Positions 46,401 to 57,587 of a DNA stretch of 64,000 nt are shown here, piece by piece (the first letter of the stretch is position 1; each line of letters opens with the position of its first letter). The notes below the pieces were generated by a model. That model did no database searches. It was not told where the DNA came from and saw only the letters and a list, made by a program, of their open reading frames with translations. Source of the DNA: Aristolochia californica (Eukaryota > Streptophyta > Magnoliopsida > Piperales > Aristolochiaceae); assembly GCA_029961685.1 (NCBI GenBank), contig JARWKL010000012.1:16415227-16479226 (forward strand), in the 5' to 3' direction. The position numbers were made by a program, and so were the translations under genes.

Positions 46401-48520
46401 TTTTGTCACCAATCATGTGCCTTGAGGAACTATTGTCCAAAATTGAAACATTTTTCGGTGCCTTGGCTCGGAGAAATACCTACACCATAAGAGATTTAAA
46501 CCTGAGAGACCCATTTAAGGGTGGTTTAGGTGATTGGGCTTCCAAGTTTGTTCTCCCAACTTCTTTTGGGTTACCATAACCTTTAAATTGATTCGGGTAC
46601 CTATGTTTGTGTGACGTCATTTTCATTCTTAACCTTTCAAATGTGGGCTTACTGACCCAACTCATTGCAATAGAGGCATCTAATGTGAGGAATGGAAGAG
46701 AACTTGTTATTTTTCTGTCTCATTTTTTCCAATCTTCCTCTTGATTGTGGATTTGAGAGAAAGCATTTTGACTTGTTGCTCTAACTCTAAGCTCTTTTTC
46801 TCAAACGAAAATTTATCACATGATAGTTTGTCTATCAATCCACTTTGTCTTGAGGCATTAGTTATGTGACCTTCATTTGCCTCCTTCAAGACAATTTTCT
46901 CTTCCTTGAACTTTAAAATCTCGTGCAATTGAGCATTGCATTTTTCTTTATATTTATTTAGACTATGAATGGATTTCACCAAAAGTAATTCAATTTCATG
47001 CTCATAGTCTTAGTCGCTTACCTCTTTAAAAGTTATAGACTTGCTATCATTTTCTTCAAAAGCCAAGAGTCCTATGTCACTTTCTTTTTCTTCTAAGTGG
47101 TTAGACTCTTCCTCCATTGCATTCCAAGCTAGGATCAAAACTTTTTTCTTCTTGTTCTTTTGATCTTTGATTGAGGATGGGGTTCTTTCTTCTAACTTAG
47201 GACATTGGTTCCTTCTATGTCCTAGTCTACCGCACTCCAAACAAACATCAATTTTCTTTTGAAATTTGTCATGTTGAGCTCTGAATTTTTCTATTCTGAA
47301 GTTTTTCTTCTACCTATAGACTCTTTGAAAATGTCTAGTGATAAAATTTATTTCATCTTAGCTCTTTTCACTAGAACGACTTTCAGCATATGTTTTGGCC
47401 TTAAGAGTAATGTTCTTCTTCATAGGTTGCTCTTCCTCTACATCTTTAGGTTCCATCTCATAGGTGAGAAGAATTCCAAGTAGCTTTTCTGAGCTTATGG
47501 TTCTAAAGTTAGCATTCTCATGAATGCTTATCTTCCTCATGTGTTAAGCACCTAGCCAATACTACCCAAAAGATTGGCCTGTTAGGAGCGGAAGATATAG
47601 GTACTTAACCACCCATTACCATAACAGTACACCCCACCCTCCTGAGCTGATGACCACAGTGGCAATATCACAGCAAATCTCGCCGGTGGAGGGATCCCAT
47701 AATCCTTGTCGGCGTCACGCCAGGGGCGTGTGGTCCACCTGTGTCGTGTAATCATGGGGATTCGAAGTCGGGATGTAACACCTACTCTGATACCAAATGT
47801 TAAGCACCTAACCAATACTACCCGAAAGACCGGCCTGTTAGGAGCTGAATACATAAGTACTTAACCACCCAGGACCATAACATCATGTCCCATGACTTAG
47901 GAAGTGTCTTGAAAAGCTTGTCAATTTGCCTATAAAAGGAAATTTCTTCTCTTAAGATATTCAACTCAATCATACTATGAGTGAACCTTGAGTTCATCTT
48001 ATCAAATGATTCACCCGATTTTATTTTGAATTCGTCATATTGGACTATGAAAAGGTTGATCCTAGAGTTTTTTACTTTAGTGGTTACTTCATGTGTGACC
48101 TCAAGGTGTTTCCAAAATTTTTTAGCGGTCTTACATGTGGAGACCCTATTGAACTCGTTTAGTCCTAAGGTATAAAAAGAGAATTATGGCCTTGGAGTTT
48201 ATTTTGAGTTGCTTCATATTTTCCCTAGTTGGTTCACTAAATTCCTTTGTAACCGAGATGCCCTTTTCAAGTTTTTTGGGCTCAAATGGTCAATTCTTCA
48301 TTACAATCCAAATGTCCCAATCCATGGAATGAAGGAAGAACTCTATTCTTACCTTCCAATATCCATAATTTGTTCCATTAAATAGTGGAGGACAGTTGGC
48401 AGATTGTCCTTCGGGAATGAGCAATTTATCTTGAGATGCCTTTTATCGATTTTCAAAATCAAGGAGACTTTGAGTTTAATTAAGTTCTTGACTTGCTTTG
48501 ATACCAATTATTGGCCCAGG
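43450..48520 (-). pseudogene. Copia E: gag-pol of a SIRE/Maximus-like copia
   Basis: On the minus strand from 48520: primer binding site TTGGTATCAAAGCAAG at about 48492-48510; gag (WKVRIEFFLHSMDWDIW near 48340) interrupted by the TRIM at 47542-47882; intact zinc knuckle CLECGRLGHRRNQC at about 47190-47235, followed by an acidic stretch typical of this lineage; coiled-coil-rich gag tail 46982-46707; protease ILDNSSSRHMIGD near 46420; gag-preintegrase 46269-46060; integrase about 46050-45200; reverse transcriptase with IYVDDIIFCSKN at 44470-44243; RNase H with EAEYIACGNCCAQLIWIKQQ at 43911-43588 and a final IGMNPP near 43480. Many frameshifts and stops make it inactive. Confidence 0.87.
47542..47882 (-). 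mobile_element. TRIM: complete 341-bp miniature LTR retrotransposon in Copia E gag
   Basis: Terminal direct repeats of 85 bp (47542-47626) and 84 bp (47799-47882) begin TGTTAAGCACCTA and end ACCATAACA. A perfect 5-bp target duplication TCATG flanks the unit (47537-47541 and 47883-47887). On the minus strand the 5' repeat is followed at once by TTTGGTATCAGAGTAGG, a methionine tRNA primer binding site, and a purine-rich GGAGGGTGGGG lies before the other repeat. The 172-bp interior has no coding capacity. These are the defining traits of terminal-repeat retrotransposons in miniature. I see no 5S rRNA-like promoter words, so it is not a Cassandra-type TRIM. The open frame crossing it is meaningless. 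Confidence 0.93.
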
Positions 48521-50024
48521 TGGCTTCTCAAGGGGGGGAGTTATTAAAATTAAAACAAATTTTTGAAAGTAAGTAAATATCATACAAATAGAAAATTCAA
48601 TGTAAGTATAGACATGCACACGCCATAGGGACAAAAAAAAAATTGTTCTCGATGTTCCCCTAACAGTAATCATCGCCCAAGAAACCCTTTCTTGGGAAAC
48701 GTTTTTACTATTATGTTCTAATAGCTAGAAAATTACAAAGAGATTTTGACTCTCTTCAGCCATGTGTAGCTCAATACATGATTTTCATACATCCCAATCT
48801 CTCCAAGAGATGGTTGCTAGATTCTAGCTCTAGCTAGATCTTTCTATCTAGATTAAGTGGTTCTAGATGAACCTTTCAATTCATAAAAGAAAGGGTAAAT
48901 TTTACACCCTTACTAGGAGAAACGCTTCTCCTTGAGAGATTTTAAGTTCCCTCCTTTGTAGCACGTTGTATAATGATCAAGGAGCTTGTACAATTATGCA
49001 TGGAAGGATGATTGAAAGAGCCAAAGGTTTTTCAAAGGTAGGATCATTCTCTTTCTCTCTAAAGCACTTTTCAAAAGGAATTTCAAAGATAAAGCTTTGT
49101 GGCTTGAGTATATACCTATAAATGACCAAAGCTCTTTTTACTCATAGTTTGGTGGGGTATTTATAGGTTCCCCAACTCAAACTAGCCGTTATTTGCCCAT
49201 TAACAAAAATCAAACTATTGATTGATCATCACTGGTAAGTGAGTAATCGATCAATCAATCATAATGGCTACTTTTCTATTAGATAGTGACTTACTAATAA
49301 ATAGACTGATCGATAAATATGTACCATTGCTCTAGAAAAGTTAATTAGATAGATCATTGTTAGTGTTCAATTGATCAATCGAGATTCCTTCTGGCTATGC
49401 AATAGAGTTTGACTCAAATTGATGTCAAATTCTCTATTTTTATATCAAAATGCCAATTGATGATTCTTTAACTTCAGAATGAAAATGCCCTTAGTTTTTG
49501 GTTTGACTTAACTATTTTCCTTCGTAAACCAAACCCTCCCAAATCAAAGTTTTAGAATAGCATTGACCTGTTTTCTCTTTCTTCCCTTTAAGTTTTAAAA
49601 GACCTTGGAAATGAATGTTACCCAGATAGTGTTGGCTAACAGGTTGCTCTCAAATTAGGATGTTTGTTCTGATGTTATCACTTGTCAGGTGCAAGTCCAA
49701 ACTAGTATAAATATTTCAAGGAAGGTAAACTGCTATGAAAAATTTTAGACATCATATGGTGGTGTATAGAATGTAAATAAAAGACTAAGTTGTAAGTGGG
49801 AATTGAACTAGCCAAAATATTTGGTTTGTTTAAACTTTTATATTATAGTTTCTTCTAAATTTTGTAGTTAATGGAAGTGTGATTCTGAGTTTGTCTTGAT
49901 TTCCTTGTCCATTGTCAAATTCAAATACTTTCTTAGGATTTAAGTCCCATTTCCTTAACATATTCTTGAATACTCTTGAATTTTCATTTTAGGAAATGAT
50001 GATCTTTATGCTTACTTATCTTAA
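48521..50024. other. Probable Copia E 5' LTR followed by unassigned DNA
   Basis: Directly after the primer binding site, minus-strand LTR sequence should begin at about 48511. The stretch to about 49500 contains GATCAATCAATC words shared with 43325-43380. The outer LTR edge cannot be placed. 49500-50024 shows no gene or element signature. Confidence 0.45.
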
Positions 50025-50407
50025 TGTTAATTTTCAGGACTCCATGAATTAAGCTCGTGTAGAAAAAGGGAAAGAAACCCTTTGGGAGAAAACTGGAGGA
50101 AGAATGGTTATGGAATTAATTCTTCCTAACCCTCCCCCTGAAGCTTTATTTATAGATTTATGAAACTACAATATTATAATAATACCCCTGAACTTAGGTT
50201 TTAGGGTTTAGAGTTTTAACCCTAGAAGTTTAGCTTAATTACATCAATGTCATCTCTATGAGATGACCCTTTATTTACCATCTTGTCATCAATGTATATG
50301 GGCCTATGGGCCTTCTCTTTGATCTGTGGGCCTTGCGCCCATGTTCTATTTCTCTTGGATCCATGGGTCTTCCTTGGTTGTGTGGGCTTGGGCCCTATCT
50401 TCCAACA
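50025..50407 (-). repeat. Solo LTR (383 bp) with perfect target duplication
   Basis: TGTTAATTTTCAGGACTCC to TATCTTCCAACA on the plus strand. It is flanked by CTTAA on both sides (50020-50024 and 50408-50412). It is the inverse of the LTR at 28683-29016 and shares the GGAGTCCTGAAAAT end with Y. No internal sequence remains. Confidence 0.92.
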
Positions 50408-51314
50408 CTTAAATTGCACATTCAAGATAATCTTGAAAACACTAGTTATTTGGTTCCACTTATGAATGTTAGAAGATGGGCTCCAACCCACACGACCAAG
50501 GAAGACCCACATATCTAAGAGTATTATAAGATGGGTCACACGACCAAGGATAGCCCACAAGATGACCCAAAATACATAAGAAGTAGGACCCACCATGATT
50601 ACCACGAGCTAACATCCTTATCACATAAGTTGAAAGATCAAGAAGAACTCACAAAGATAACCACAAACTGGTTGGAAGATCAAGAAGGACTCACAAAGAT
50701 AACCATGAGCTAACATCTTTATCTTATGGTCACGTCATAGAAGAGTTCTAGTTTTAGTTATGTTTGTCTTCTACTTATATTGAGTTATTTAATTACGCTA
50801 AAGCTTATCCTTAAGTGTAAGAGTTTGGGTGTAATTGGGATAAAGGTAGTTTTATTGTAATTGGACTTTACTAACTTCCTCTTTTATAAATAGAGGTTCA
50901 TGTACTCTAATTATAATAAGTTAATGAAGTCAATGAAGGTTTTCTCTTTTCCATAAATTCAACATGGTATCAGAGCAGGTTCTATGAGATGACTTGGTCA
51001 ACCCATAGAGATAATGAGATCCTTTTCTCTAAACCCTAAACCCTAAGTCTAGGTTCATAGTTATTGTTTTTCAGTCCCTACTCCCATAGTTTGGTTTGCA
51101 TTTTTTGCCTCTATACTAAAATTTTCATATTATAAATTGTATATTGATGGAAAGATATTTGAGTCTACTTTCCAAAGAAAAATGATTTTTTTCCAATCGG
51201 AGTCATCTACAAAGAGAAATTGATATTTTAATGAGAAAAGTTCTGAATGCAAAAGAGGTAGAAAGCTTCAAATTCCGAGGTATTTTATGCAATCAAGTAC
51301 GAGACTTTATATGG

Positions 51315-51340
51315 ATATATATATATATATATATATATAT
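51315..51340 (+). repeat. AT dinucleotide microsatellite
   Basis: Thirteen AT units inside X4; the same place in X2 and X3 has a shorter version. Confidence 0.9.
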
Positions 51341-52339
51341 CAAAAGACATATTTATAAGTCTATTCTCTTACATATTCAACCAATTTTCAATCGGATTTA
51401 TTTACAAAGATAAATCGATATTTGAAGCAGCAAATGTCAAATTGAAAAAAAGGTTAGAGCAGCACCTGAAAGCTTCAACTTTCGAGGTATTTTATGCTAT
51501 CAAGAACGAGACTTTATATGGAGAGTTATATATCAAAATAAATATTTGTAAGTCTAGTTTTCTTACCTATTCAACCAATTCTGGATCTGAGTTTTTTCAT
51601 AAGGAGATATTGATCTTGGAAGAGTCAATGCTCATGCTGGAAAAAAAAGAGAAACAATGCTTTGTTTGGCCAGATGACAGAGACCAAAATCTATCAGATT
51701 ATTTATCTTCTGATAATTATAATTTATGAAGAGAAGTTATACTTGGATGAAAGGTATTTAATTCTAATTTCGGAAGGAAAATATTTCATGTCAATCTTAT
51801 CTATATTTTAATATATATTCTCATTGGAAGAATCAAAGGTCATGCTAGTATCCTATTGCATTGAAAAATATGAATTTAAGTCGATTGTTTTGCATCACTA
51901 GTTGAGTTGCTATATCAGAAAAAAAATATCTCACTTCTCTCTGCTTTAAGGGTTTATTACTACGTCTACGTTATTTGGTTTTATTGTTGCATCTATGATA
52001 TTTGGTTCAAGCTGGGATCGCTGCCATTACCTCCCAACTTGAGGGGGAGAAGTAGAAGAAGTACAAGAACGAGGTATTTTATTCTAGATGTTGTGGATAA
52101 AGTTTATGTGACCAAAATATTCAAGAGAGGGGGAGCACAAATGAAGCTTGTGCATCTAAGAAGAAATTTTTATATCGGATTATTTCATGGGTTCTTTTAC
52201 AAAGTTTATTATTTGGTTTGTGTTATATGTGTTGGAAGATGGTCGTGTTATATTCAGTTGCATCTATTATATATCTTTGGGGACGTTATTATTGAAGAAG
52301 AGGTGGCCTCATACCATTATTTATTTGTCCCTGTAAAAA

Positions 52340-52615
52340 ATATCAACGGTTGGGATTCCATGATAGATGAACTTAATACTCCGTCAAAAATATAAAAAAT
52401 GTCAATGGTTGGGATTCCATGACGGAGGAACTTAATACCCCATCAAAAATATCAAATTTCAACGGTTGGGATTCCATGACAGAGGAACTTAATACCCTGT
52501 AAAAAATATAAAAAATATCAACGGTTGGGATTCCATGACGGAGGAACTTAATACCCCATAAAAAATATCAAATGTCAACGATTGGGACACCATGACGGAG
52601 AAACTTATTATTACA
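52340..52615 (+). repeat. Tandem array of about five 50-65-bp units in X4
   Basis: Each unit has AACGGTTGGGATTCCATGAC, GGAGGAACTTAATACC and an A-rich spacer (AAAAATATAAAAAATATC). Spacer length varies by about 10 bp between units. A diverged, shorter inverted counterpart lies in X2 at about 32180-32300. Confidence 0.88.
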
Positions 52616-52922
52616 TTTATGTTATAGCCCCCTGAATTGGCCAGTTGGGCCTCATGGAAGAGAGCACGAACATGAGGGGGAGTGTTGGAAGATTGGAGGA
52701 CTGTCATTTTATACAAAATGATTCTATACATCATTTGCAGCAAGCTAGGAGTTCATGATGTTTTCTCACTCCCAACTTGAGGAGAGTGTTGGAAGATGGG
52801 CTCCAGCCCACATGACAAAGGAAGACCCACATATCTAAGAGTATTATAAGATAGGCCACACGACCAAGAAAGACCCACAAGATCGGCCCAAACACATAAG
52901 AAGTAGGACCCACCATGATTAC

Positions 52923-53848
52923 TAATTTTCCCACTTGTCATTAGTATAATCAAGGTACCACACCAGACTTTAAATAATTCATTAACAATTACATGCATTT
53001 AAGTTCTAATCATTAGGGACTAATGTCTTTCTTTTCATTTTTGTTTATGGATTCACAACTACCACATGAATGATTTTTGCCTGGAGAGAGAAGGGGCAAA
53101 TATGTTTTTGAGATTTATTTTCTTTTTAGTAATACTCATTTTTTATGTGTGCACCTGTTTTACAACACTTACATCTTCATTCTTAAGCATACAATTTTTG
53201 TGGCCTAATAGGAAAGGCATTGATCTTATTGGAGATTCTAGGTTTGAATATCAGTAGAATAATTACTATGTAAGGTTTTTCTTTTTTTAAGGTTCAGTTA
53301 AAAATTGAATCACTATTTTGTTTGGTTACATTGTCATTTTTTACAGTGTAATGTAACCATTATGGGACTATTAAATATTTGGTAACATAGTACTGTAGTA
53401 GTATATAACATAATATTCAACTATAGAATAGTATAGTTATTCTTTATTGCTTAAGGTAGCAGTATTATGTTGATGTTAGTAGTATTATTGCTTAACCAAT
53501 TGTTTAGTTATTCACATTAAAGATTCATCTTCTTTTTAGAAGTCTTGAGTTTTCAGTTTTTCCAAAGAAACTTTTGGGGAGAGATCGACAATTCATTTTA
53601 AAGCAAAGGATGGAGGCGAAAGGTCAGGGTGGACGAACCCCTTTCCTCAAAATTATGATAGGGAATTTCACTAAACAGTTGGTTAGTATTTTTTTATTTC
53701 CCCAAGCAGGTTAATTTTTATTTTTAGGAATCATTTTTACTTATTGTCTCTTGTTATGAATCTCCCTTATATAATATTTCTACAACTTCCATACCTCTGA
53801 GGGCAAGGTGTAAGTTATAGAGAAAATGGGGAAGGATCCTTTGACCTC
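52923..53848. other. Unassigned DNA between X4 and hAT element 2, with one possible exon
   Basis: AT-rich, without element termini. The only possible coding signal is the short frame at 53610-53681, described separately. Confidence 0.45.
53610..53681 (+). CDS. Possible first exon of a B3-domain protein (orphan, doubtful)
   Basis: An ATG opens a 24-codon frame whose end, GRTPFLKIMIGNFTKQL, resembles the first strand of plant B3 DNA-binding domains of the REM group (pattern P-x-F-(F/L)-K-(I/V)-(M/L)-(I/L)-G-(D/N)-F). It is followed by a plausible donor, TTG|GTTAGT. No second exon is found before the hAT element at 53857 or after it to 57180. It may be a dead gene remnant or chance. Confidence 0.25.
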
Positions 53849-53856
53849 CTTGTTGT

Positions 53857-56598
53857 TAGGGGTGGCATCGAGTCTAGCCAAGCTCGAACCTGCCTGTGTT
53901 CAAACCAGACTTGATTTAAATATTTTAAACTCGAGCTCGAGCCTAAAATTGTAATCGAGCTCGAGCCCAATAATTTTAACCGAGTTCGAACTCTAACCTA
54001 CATTTAAAACTTTACATAGAATACATATCAAATAAAGTGTATATAAAATTATGCATAAATTTTACTTCAAATTGGGCATGACCTTTCCATAAAATTGGAC
54101 ATGACCTCTATATAAAATTGGACATAACCTCTACAAATCTTAAGAAAGCTGAAAAATAAAACTATGAAAAGAACACATACAATAGATAACCTGGACAAGG
54201 GACATAATTACACAATGCCTATTGCAATCGATGGCATCTAGAATAGGAAACCCATGCTCTTGCAAAGCCTACATCACACAAACGTCACAGAGAGACATCA
54301 GAAGTTGATTCTTGTTAATAACATTCAAATATGACAAAAAAAAAGGAATAACAAACCTTCATGAAAGCATATTCTTCGAGTGCAGCAAGTCGTGACAAGT
54401 ACAACCAATTATAGCTTGGCTCGTGCAATAGATAATCACTCTTGGATTTGACAACTCTGAAAGAGATTCTACCCAGCCTATGCAACTTCATAGCCAAAAC
54501 TGTACCAAATATTGTTGCAACCTCAAAAATGTTTTCAAAGAGAAAAAAAAAGGGTTAAGGTTATGCAAGAGATAAAAAATAGGAATTATTTTGAGCAAGA
54601 TAGAAGAAGAGATATTGAATGAATGGAAAGAAATTTGACAACATAAATAAGACCTTCCGTCGAGCATGGTCACTTGACTCTTTTCCAACACCTATTTGAT
54701 GACCAACAACTACAAATACGCCCCTATTAACCAAAGTTTTTATTGCAAGAAAATCATATCATAGATAGGTCAACCGAAATCCATCATTTGTAGATATACA
54801 GAGTATAGTCATGGGATAATAGAATCGTGCTTCTAAAAATACAATTAAGTACCCAAACAAATGCAGAGAACCACATTTTGATGAGTCATGATGCACCGAC
54901 TTGTGTATGAGAAAATTCTTCTACACCTTGTATGTGCCTCCATGCTTGAATTCAGAAAGAGTTAGTATCAACTTAGATTAAAAAATGTGTGTGAGTGTAG
55001 GTATGTGTGCACACATTTGTATTTTAAGAGGAAATCCATGTAACTAAACACCTAACTAGAGAGGCAAAAGAGTGTTTTAAGAGGGAATCCATGTTATCTA
55101 ACACAAAACTAAGAGGCAAAAGAATGAAACATCTTGGCATATAGTAGGCTAGTTAGAATGAGCAAATCACTGTACCGAAATGGTGTAATTTGAGCCACTA
55201 ACCAGTATGTAATCTGACTAATTTAATAATGATGACAATGATCATGGACAAATGGTCTTTCATGAAATTATATGTGGAATTTAAAGATTCATAGCATAAG
55301 TCTAAATGTTATTTATTTACTAAACAACTTCCATATCCTCTATCTATCCCTTAGTGCAAGTCCTATATGCTTGCTAGGAGAGTAGAACTCTATATCTTTG
55401 GTGAAATAAAGGGAAACCAAAATTGTATAAAATCAACTGAGTTGGTCAGACAACAAAATTAGTCTTTTTTAAAGTCCGAGACCCATTTACTGTTTTCTTT
55501 GTTCTATTATCTTTTCATCTCTGTTTTGTTTCGAGAAAATTGGTTGACTTAGAAAAGCTTTCATTGCCCTTCCCCCAAAGAAAAAGAGAGTATTAATTAC
55601 TCTTTAGACTAGGCATAAATTACCGAACTTTTGCCAGGATAATTGCCACTAGCTCTCTTAATAGAGAACAAATCAATTGAGTTCCCATATGGTCTTCGGG
55701 GGGGAAATATTTTGAAGGCAATGTCAGTGACTAATGAGCACCCGAATAAAAAAAATAAAATAAAAATAAAGGAAGAAGAAAGGAACAAGGACTGGTTGAG
55801 TTACTGAATTTACTTTAGTTCAACGATGCGTTCAACCAACTCAACGGGAATAATTTATGCTGCAATTCAAAGAACGAAAGGTGAAGAATCAGATAAAATG
55901 CATAAATTTGAAAACATCAAACTAGATAAAGTACGATGGCACCTTACTATTAAGGAACTCGCAAGGGATTACCCAACATACAAACTATGGAAAAGGAAAA
56001 AATTTCCCGCACTTACATTTCTCATTCCTATCTCAACGGAGGTTAGAACCCTAAAATCATCCTTCGACAGATGTCTGAGAGCGTTACACAATTGCTCACC
56101 TCTGTTATTTGTTCCTCGGTTACAAAAAATCGTTTGATAAAGAAGAACGGAGAGATTGAGGAAGAAACAGTAGAAATAGAGGAAGAAATCGAATAAAAAC
56201 AAAAACTAACTTAAAGGTGCAGATTGCTGACCTCTTCTTTCTCTGTTTAGACTTGGGGAAGATCTAGGTGAGTGAACTTCGCATCAACATCAGTGATTTC
56301 CTTCTAATTTTGTCGTTGATTCCCCAAAATCAAAACCTGAAAACAGAGTCAAGAGTGAAATCGAGCCCGAAGATAGAAAGCCTTCAAAAACCCTACTGAT
56401 TCCTTGAAATTGCTCGTTAAGTAACAAGTCGGTTCGCGAGCAGTTGAATTGAACCGCTGTTTGTTCGAGCTCAGCTAGTTTAGGGTTTAAAACGAGCCTG
56501 AGCATGAACTTGAATTCAGGATTTATCGTGCCGAACCGAGCTGGGACCAAGCTGAGCTCAAGCTATTCATGAACTGGCTCAGTTCGATGCCACCCTTA
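53857..56598 (-). mobile_element. Non-autonomous hAT element 2 carrying a captured RIO2 gene piece (2742 bp)
   Basis: The left end TAGGGGTGGCATCGAG and right end (other strand TAAGGGTGGCATCGAACTGA) form imperfect terminal inverted repeats. A perfect 8-bp target duplication CTTGTTGT flanks the element (53849-53856 and 56599-56606). Subterminal CGAGCTCGAGCC words and the TTGGGCATGACC region at 54020-54130 match the right side of hAT element 1 in inverse orientation. No transposase. The interior from about 54190 to 56100 is a RIO2 kinase gene segment with introns, so this is a Pack-type hAT. Confidence 0.9.
54193..56098 (-). pseudogene. RIO2: Captured RIO2 atypical protein kinase gene fragment (5' half, introns kept)
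   Basis: RIO2 is a conserved RIO-family ATPase/kinase for 40S subunit maturation. Exon-like blocks on the minus strand, in gene order: 56098-56017 (NALRHLSKDDFRVLTSVEIG, donor GTAAGT); 54955-54876 (FKHGGTYKV, stop, KNFLIHK, VHHDSSK); 54787-54674 (DGFRLTYL, stop, YDFLAIKTLVNRGVF and HQIGVGKES); 54532-54357 (IFEVATIFGTVLAMKLHRLG and YNWLYLSRLAALEEYAFMK, donor GTTTGT); 54268-54193 (ALQEHGFP, IDCNRHCVIMSLVQ). A short doubtful block lies near 55670-55700. This covers the winged-helix domain and the kinase N-lobe. In-frame stops are at 54921-54923 and 54759-54761, the first Met is not recognisable, and two acceptors are AA not AG. The kinase C-lobe is absent. The copy cannot make a kinase. Confidence 0.9.
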
Positions 56599-56606
56599 CT
56601 TGTTGT

Positions 56607-57587
56607 CATACAATGGTAAGAGAGCTCTCCCCCATCGCAAAAAGTACAAAAAATGTAGGGAGAGGAGGGGGTGGAGCCCTGCCCTTATCCTGCTTTGTAT
56701 GTGATGGCAAATTAGGGTAGAAAGTCTACCCCAATTTATATTTTTTAATGTATGATTAGTTTTATTAAAACTTTCATAGTATCATCACCGAGGTTAACCA
56801 ATACTCACATTTGATTGATCCCGATTCAATTAGACCAAGTCATCTCATGGAGTCGGCCATTGGGAAAGATGGAAAACTATAAGATTTCCTAACTCCGTAA
56901 TTTAGTGTTTATACTTGAAATAATTATTACATATTTAGTTAATAATTAATGAATGTGTACAAATGAATCATTACATGTACAAAAAATAAATAAATAGATA
57001 AAATAACAAAGAAATAATCGGATTAAAATTACTGGTCATATTTCCACGTCTGACGTGCCCTTCAGAGTTTGAAAATGAGGCTTTGAACGTGGGTAAACTC
57101 GATGTTAGGCGGGGCTGGAGCTGATTGGGTCCCGCCTGAGAGTGCATAGGCGGGCGCCGTGCCCATCCGTTATGTCATACACACTTCGCAATCGCCCCTG
57201 TAATTGCTAATACTTAAAGCTATTTGTTCACACCCGAACCCCACCCCCAATATTTATTCTGTCTCCCTCTCTGCGTTCTTTTTCCCATTTCTCATCTGTT
57301 TCTTTTATTTTTTCTTCTCTCACTGCTCTCTGACCACTCTCCTCCTCTCCAAATGTCCGCCCAATCAAACCCTAATAAAGTTTGGGCAAAACTGCTCGAC
57401 TTCTAAAGACCGAACAATTCCTCACTGGAGATGTAATCCCACGGACGAATTTTTTCTTGGATTAGAATCCAAGTTAGAATCTGCGTGCAGTTTGCACCTC
57501 GACGCTTTTCGGTTTTTTGTCTTCTTCGTTTTCGTTCACTTATTCTACCCTTTATTTTCAATCTGTTTCGGGGCAGACGAATTTCAT
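56607..57587 (+). promoter_or_regulatory. Intergenic region and 5' UTR/promoter side of UPF3
   Basis: No gene between the hAT element and UPF3. The last 390 bp before the UPF3 ATG are pyrimidine-rich (TCTCCCTCTC, CTTCTCTC), as is common in plant leaders, and the UPF3 reading frame is open upstream to 57204. No TATA box or named site is claimed. Confidence 0.5.

Larger units (their letters stand above)
50467..52922 (+). mobile_element. X4: non-autonomous LTR element of family X, 3' LTR truncated
   Basis: The 5' LTR 50467-50964 (TGTTAGAAGATGGG to TTCAACA) is followed by a perfect primer binding site TGGTATCAGAGCAGG at 50965. The interior has no retrotransposon protein. It holds repeats of a unit with TTCGAGGTATTTTATGC (about 51260, 51480), an AT microsatellite at 51315-51340, and a tandem array at 52340-52610. 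The 3' LTR starts at 52787 and breaks off at about 52922. This is the best preserved primer binding site of the family. Confidence 0.85.

Noticed and set aside
47582..47854. Minus-strand frame of 90 codons
   Set aside because: It lies across the TRIM and its terminal repeats and has no domain.
47542..47882. Possible Cassandra TRIM carrying a 5S rRNA promoter
   Set aside because: The terminal repeats are shorter than in Cassandra and I could not find the 5S A-box or C-box type words.
52340..52615. Regularly spaced repeats that might suggest a CRISPR array
   Set aside because: The repeated part is longer than the spacers, spacers are A-rich and similar to each other, and the context is a plant LTR element.
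55826..56137. Plus-strand frame of 103 codons in hAT element 2
   Set aside because: It is the antisense shadow of the RIO2 exon at 56017-56098 and its flanking intron.
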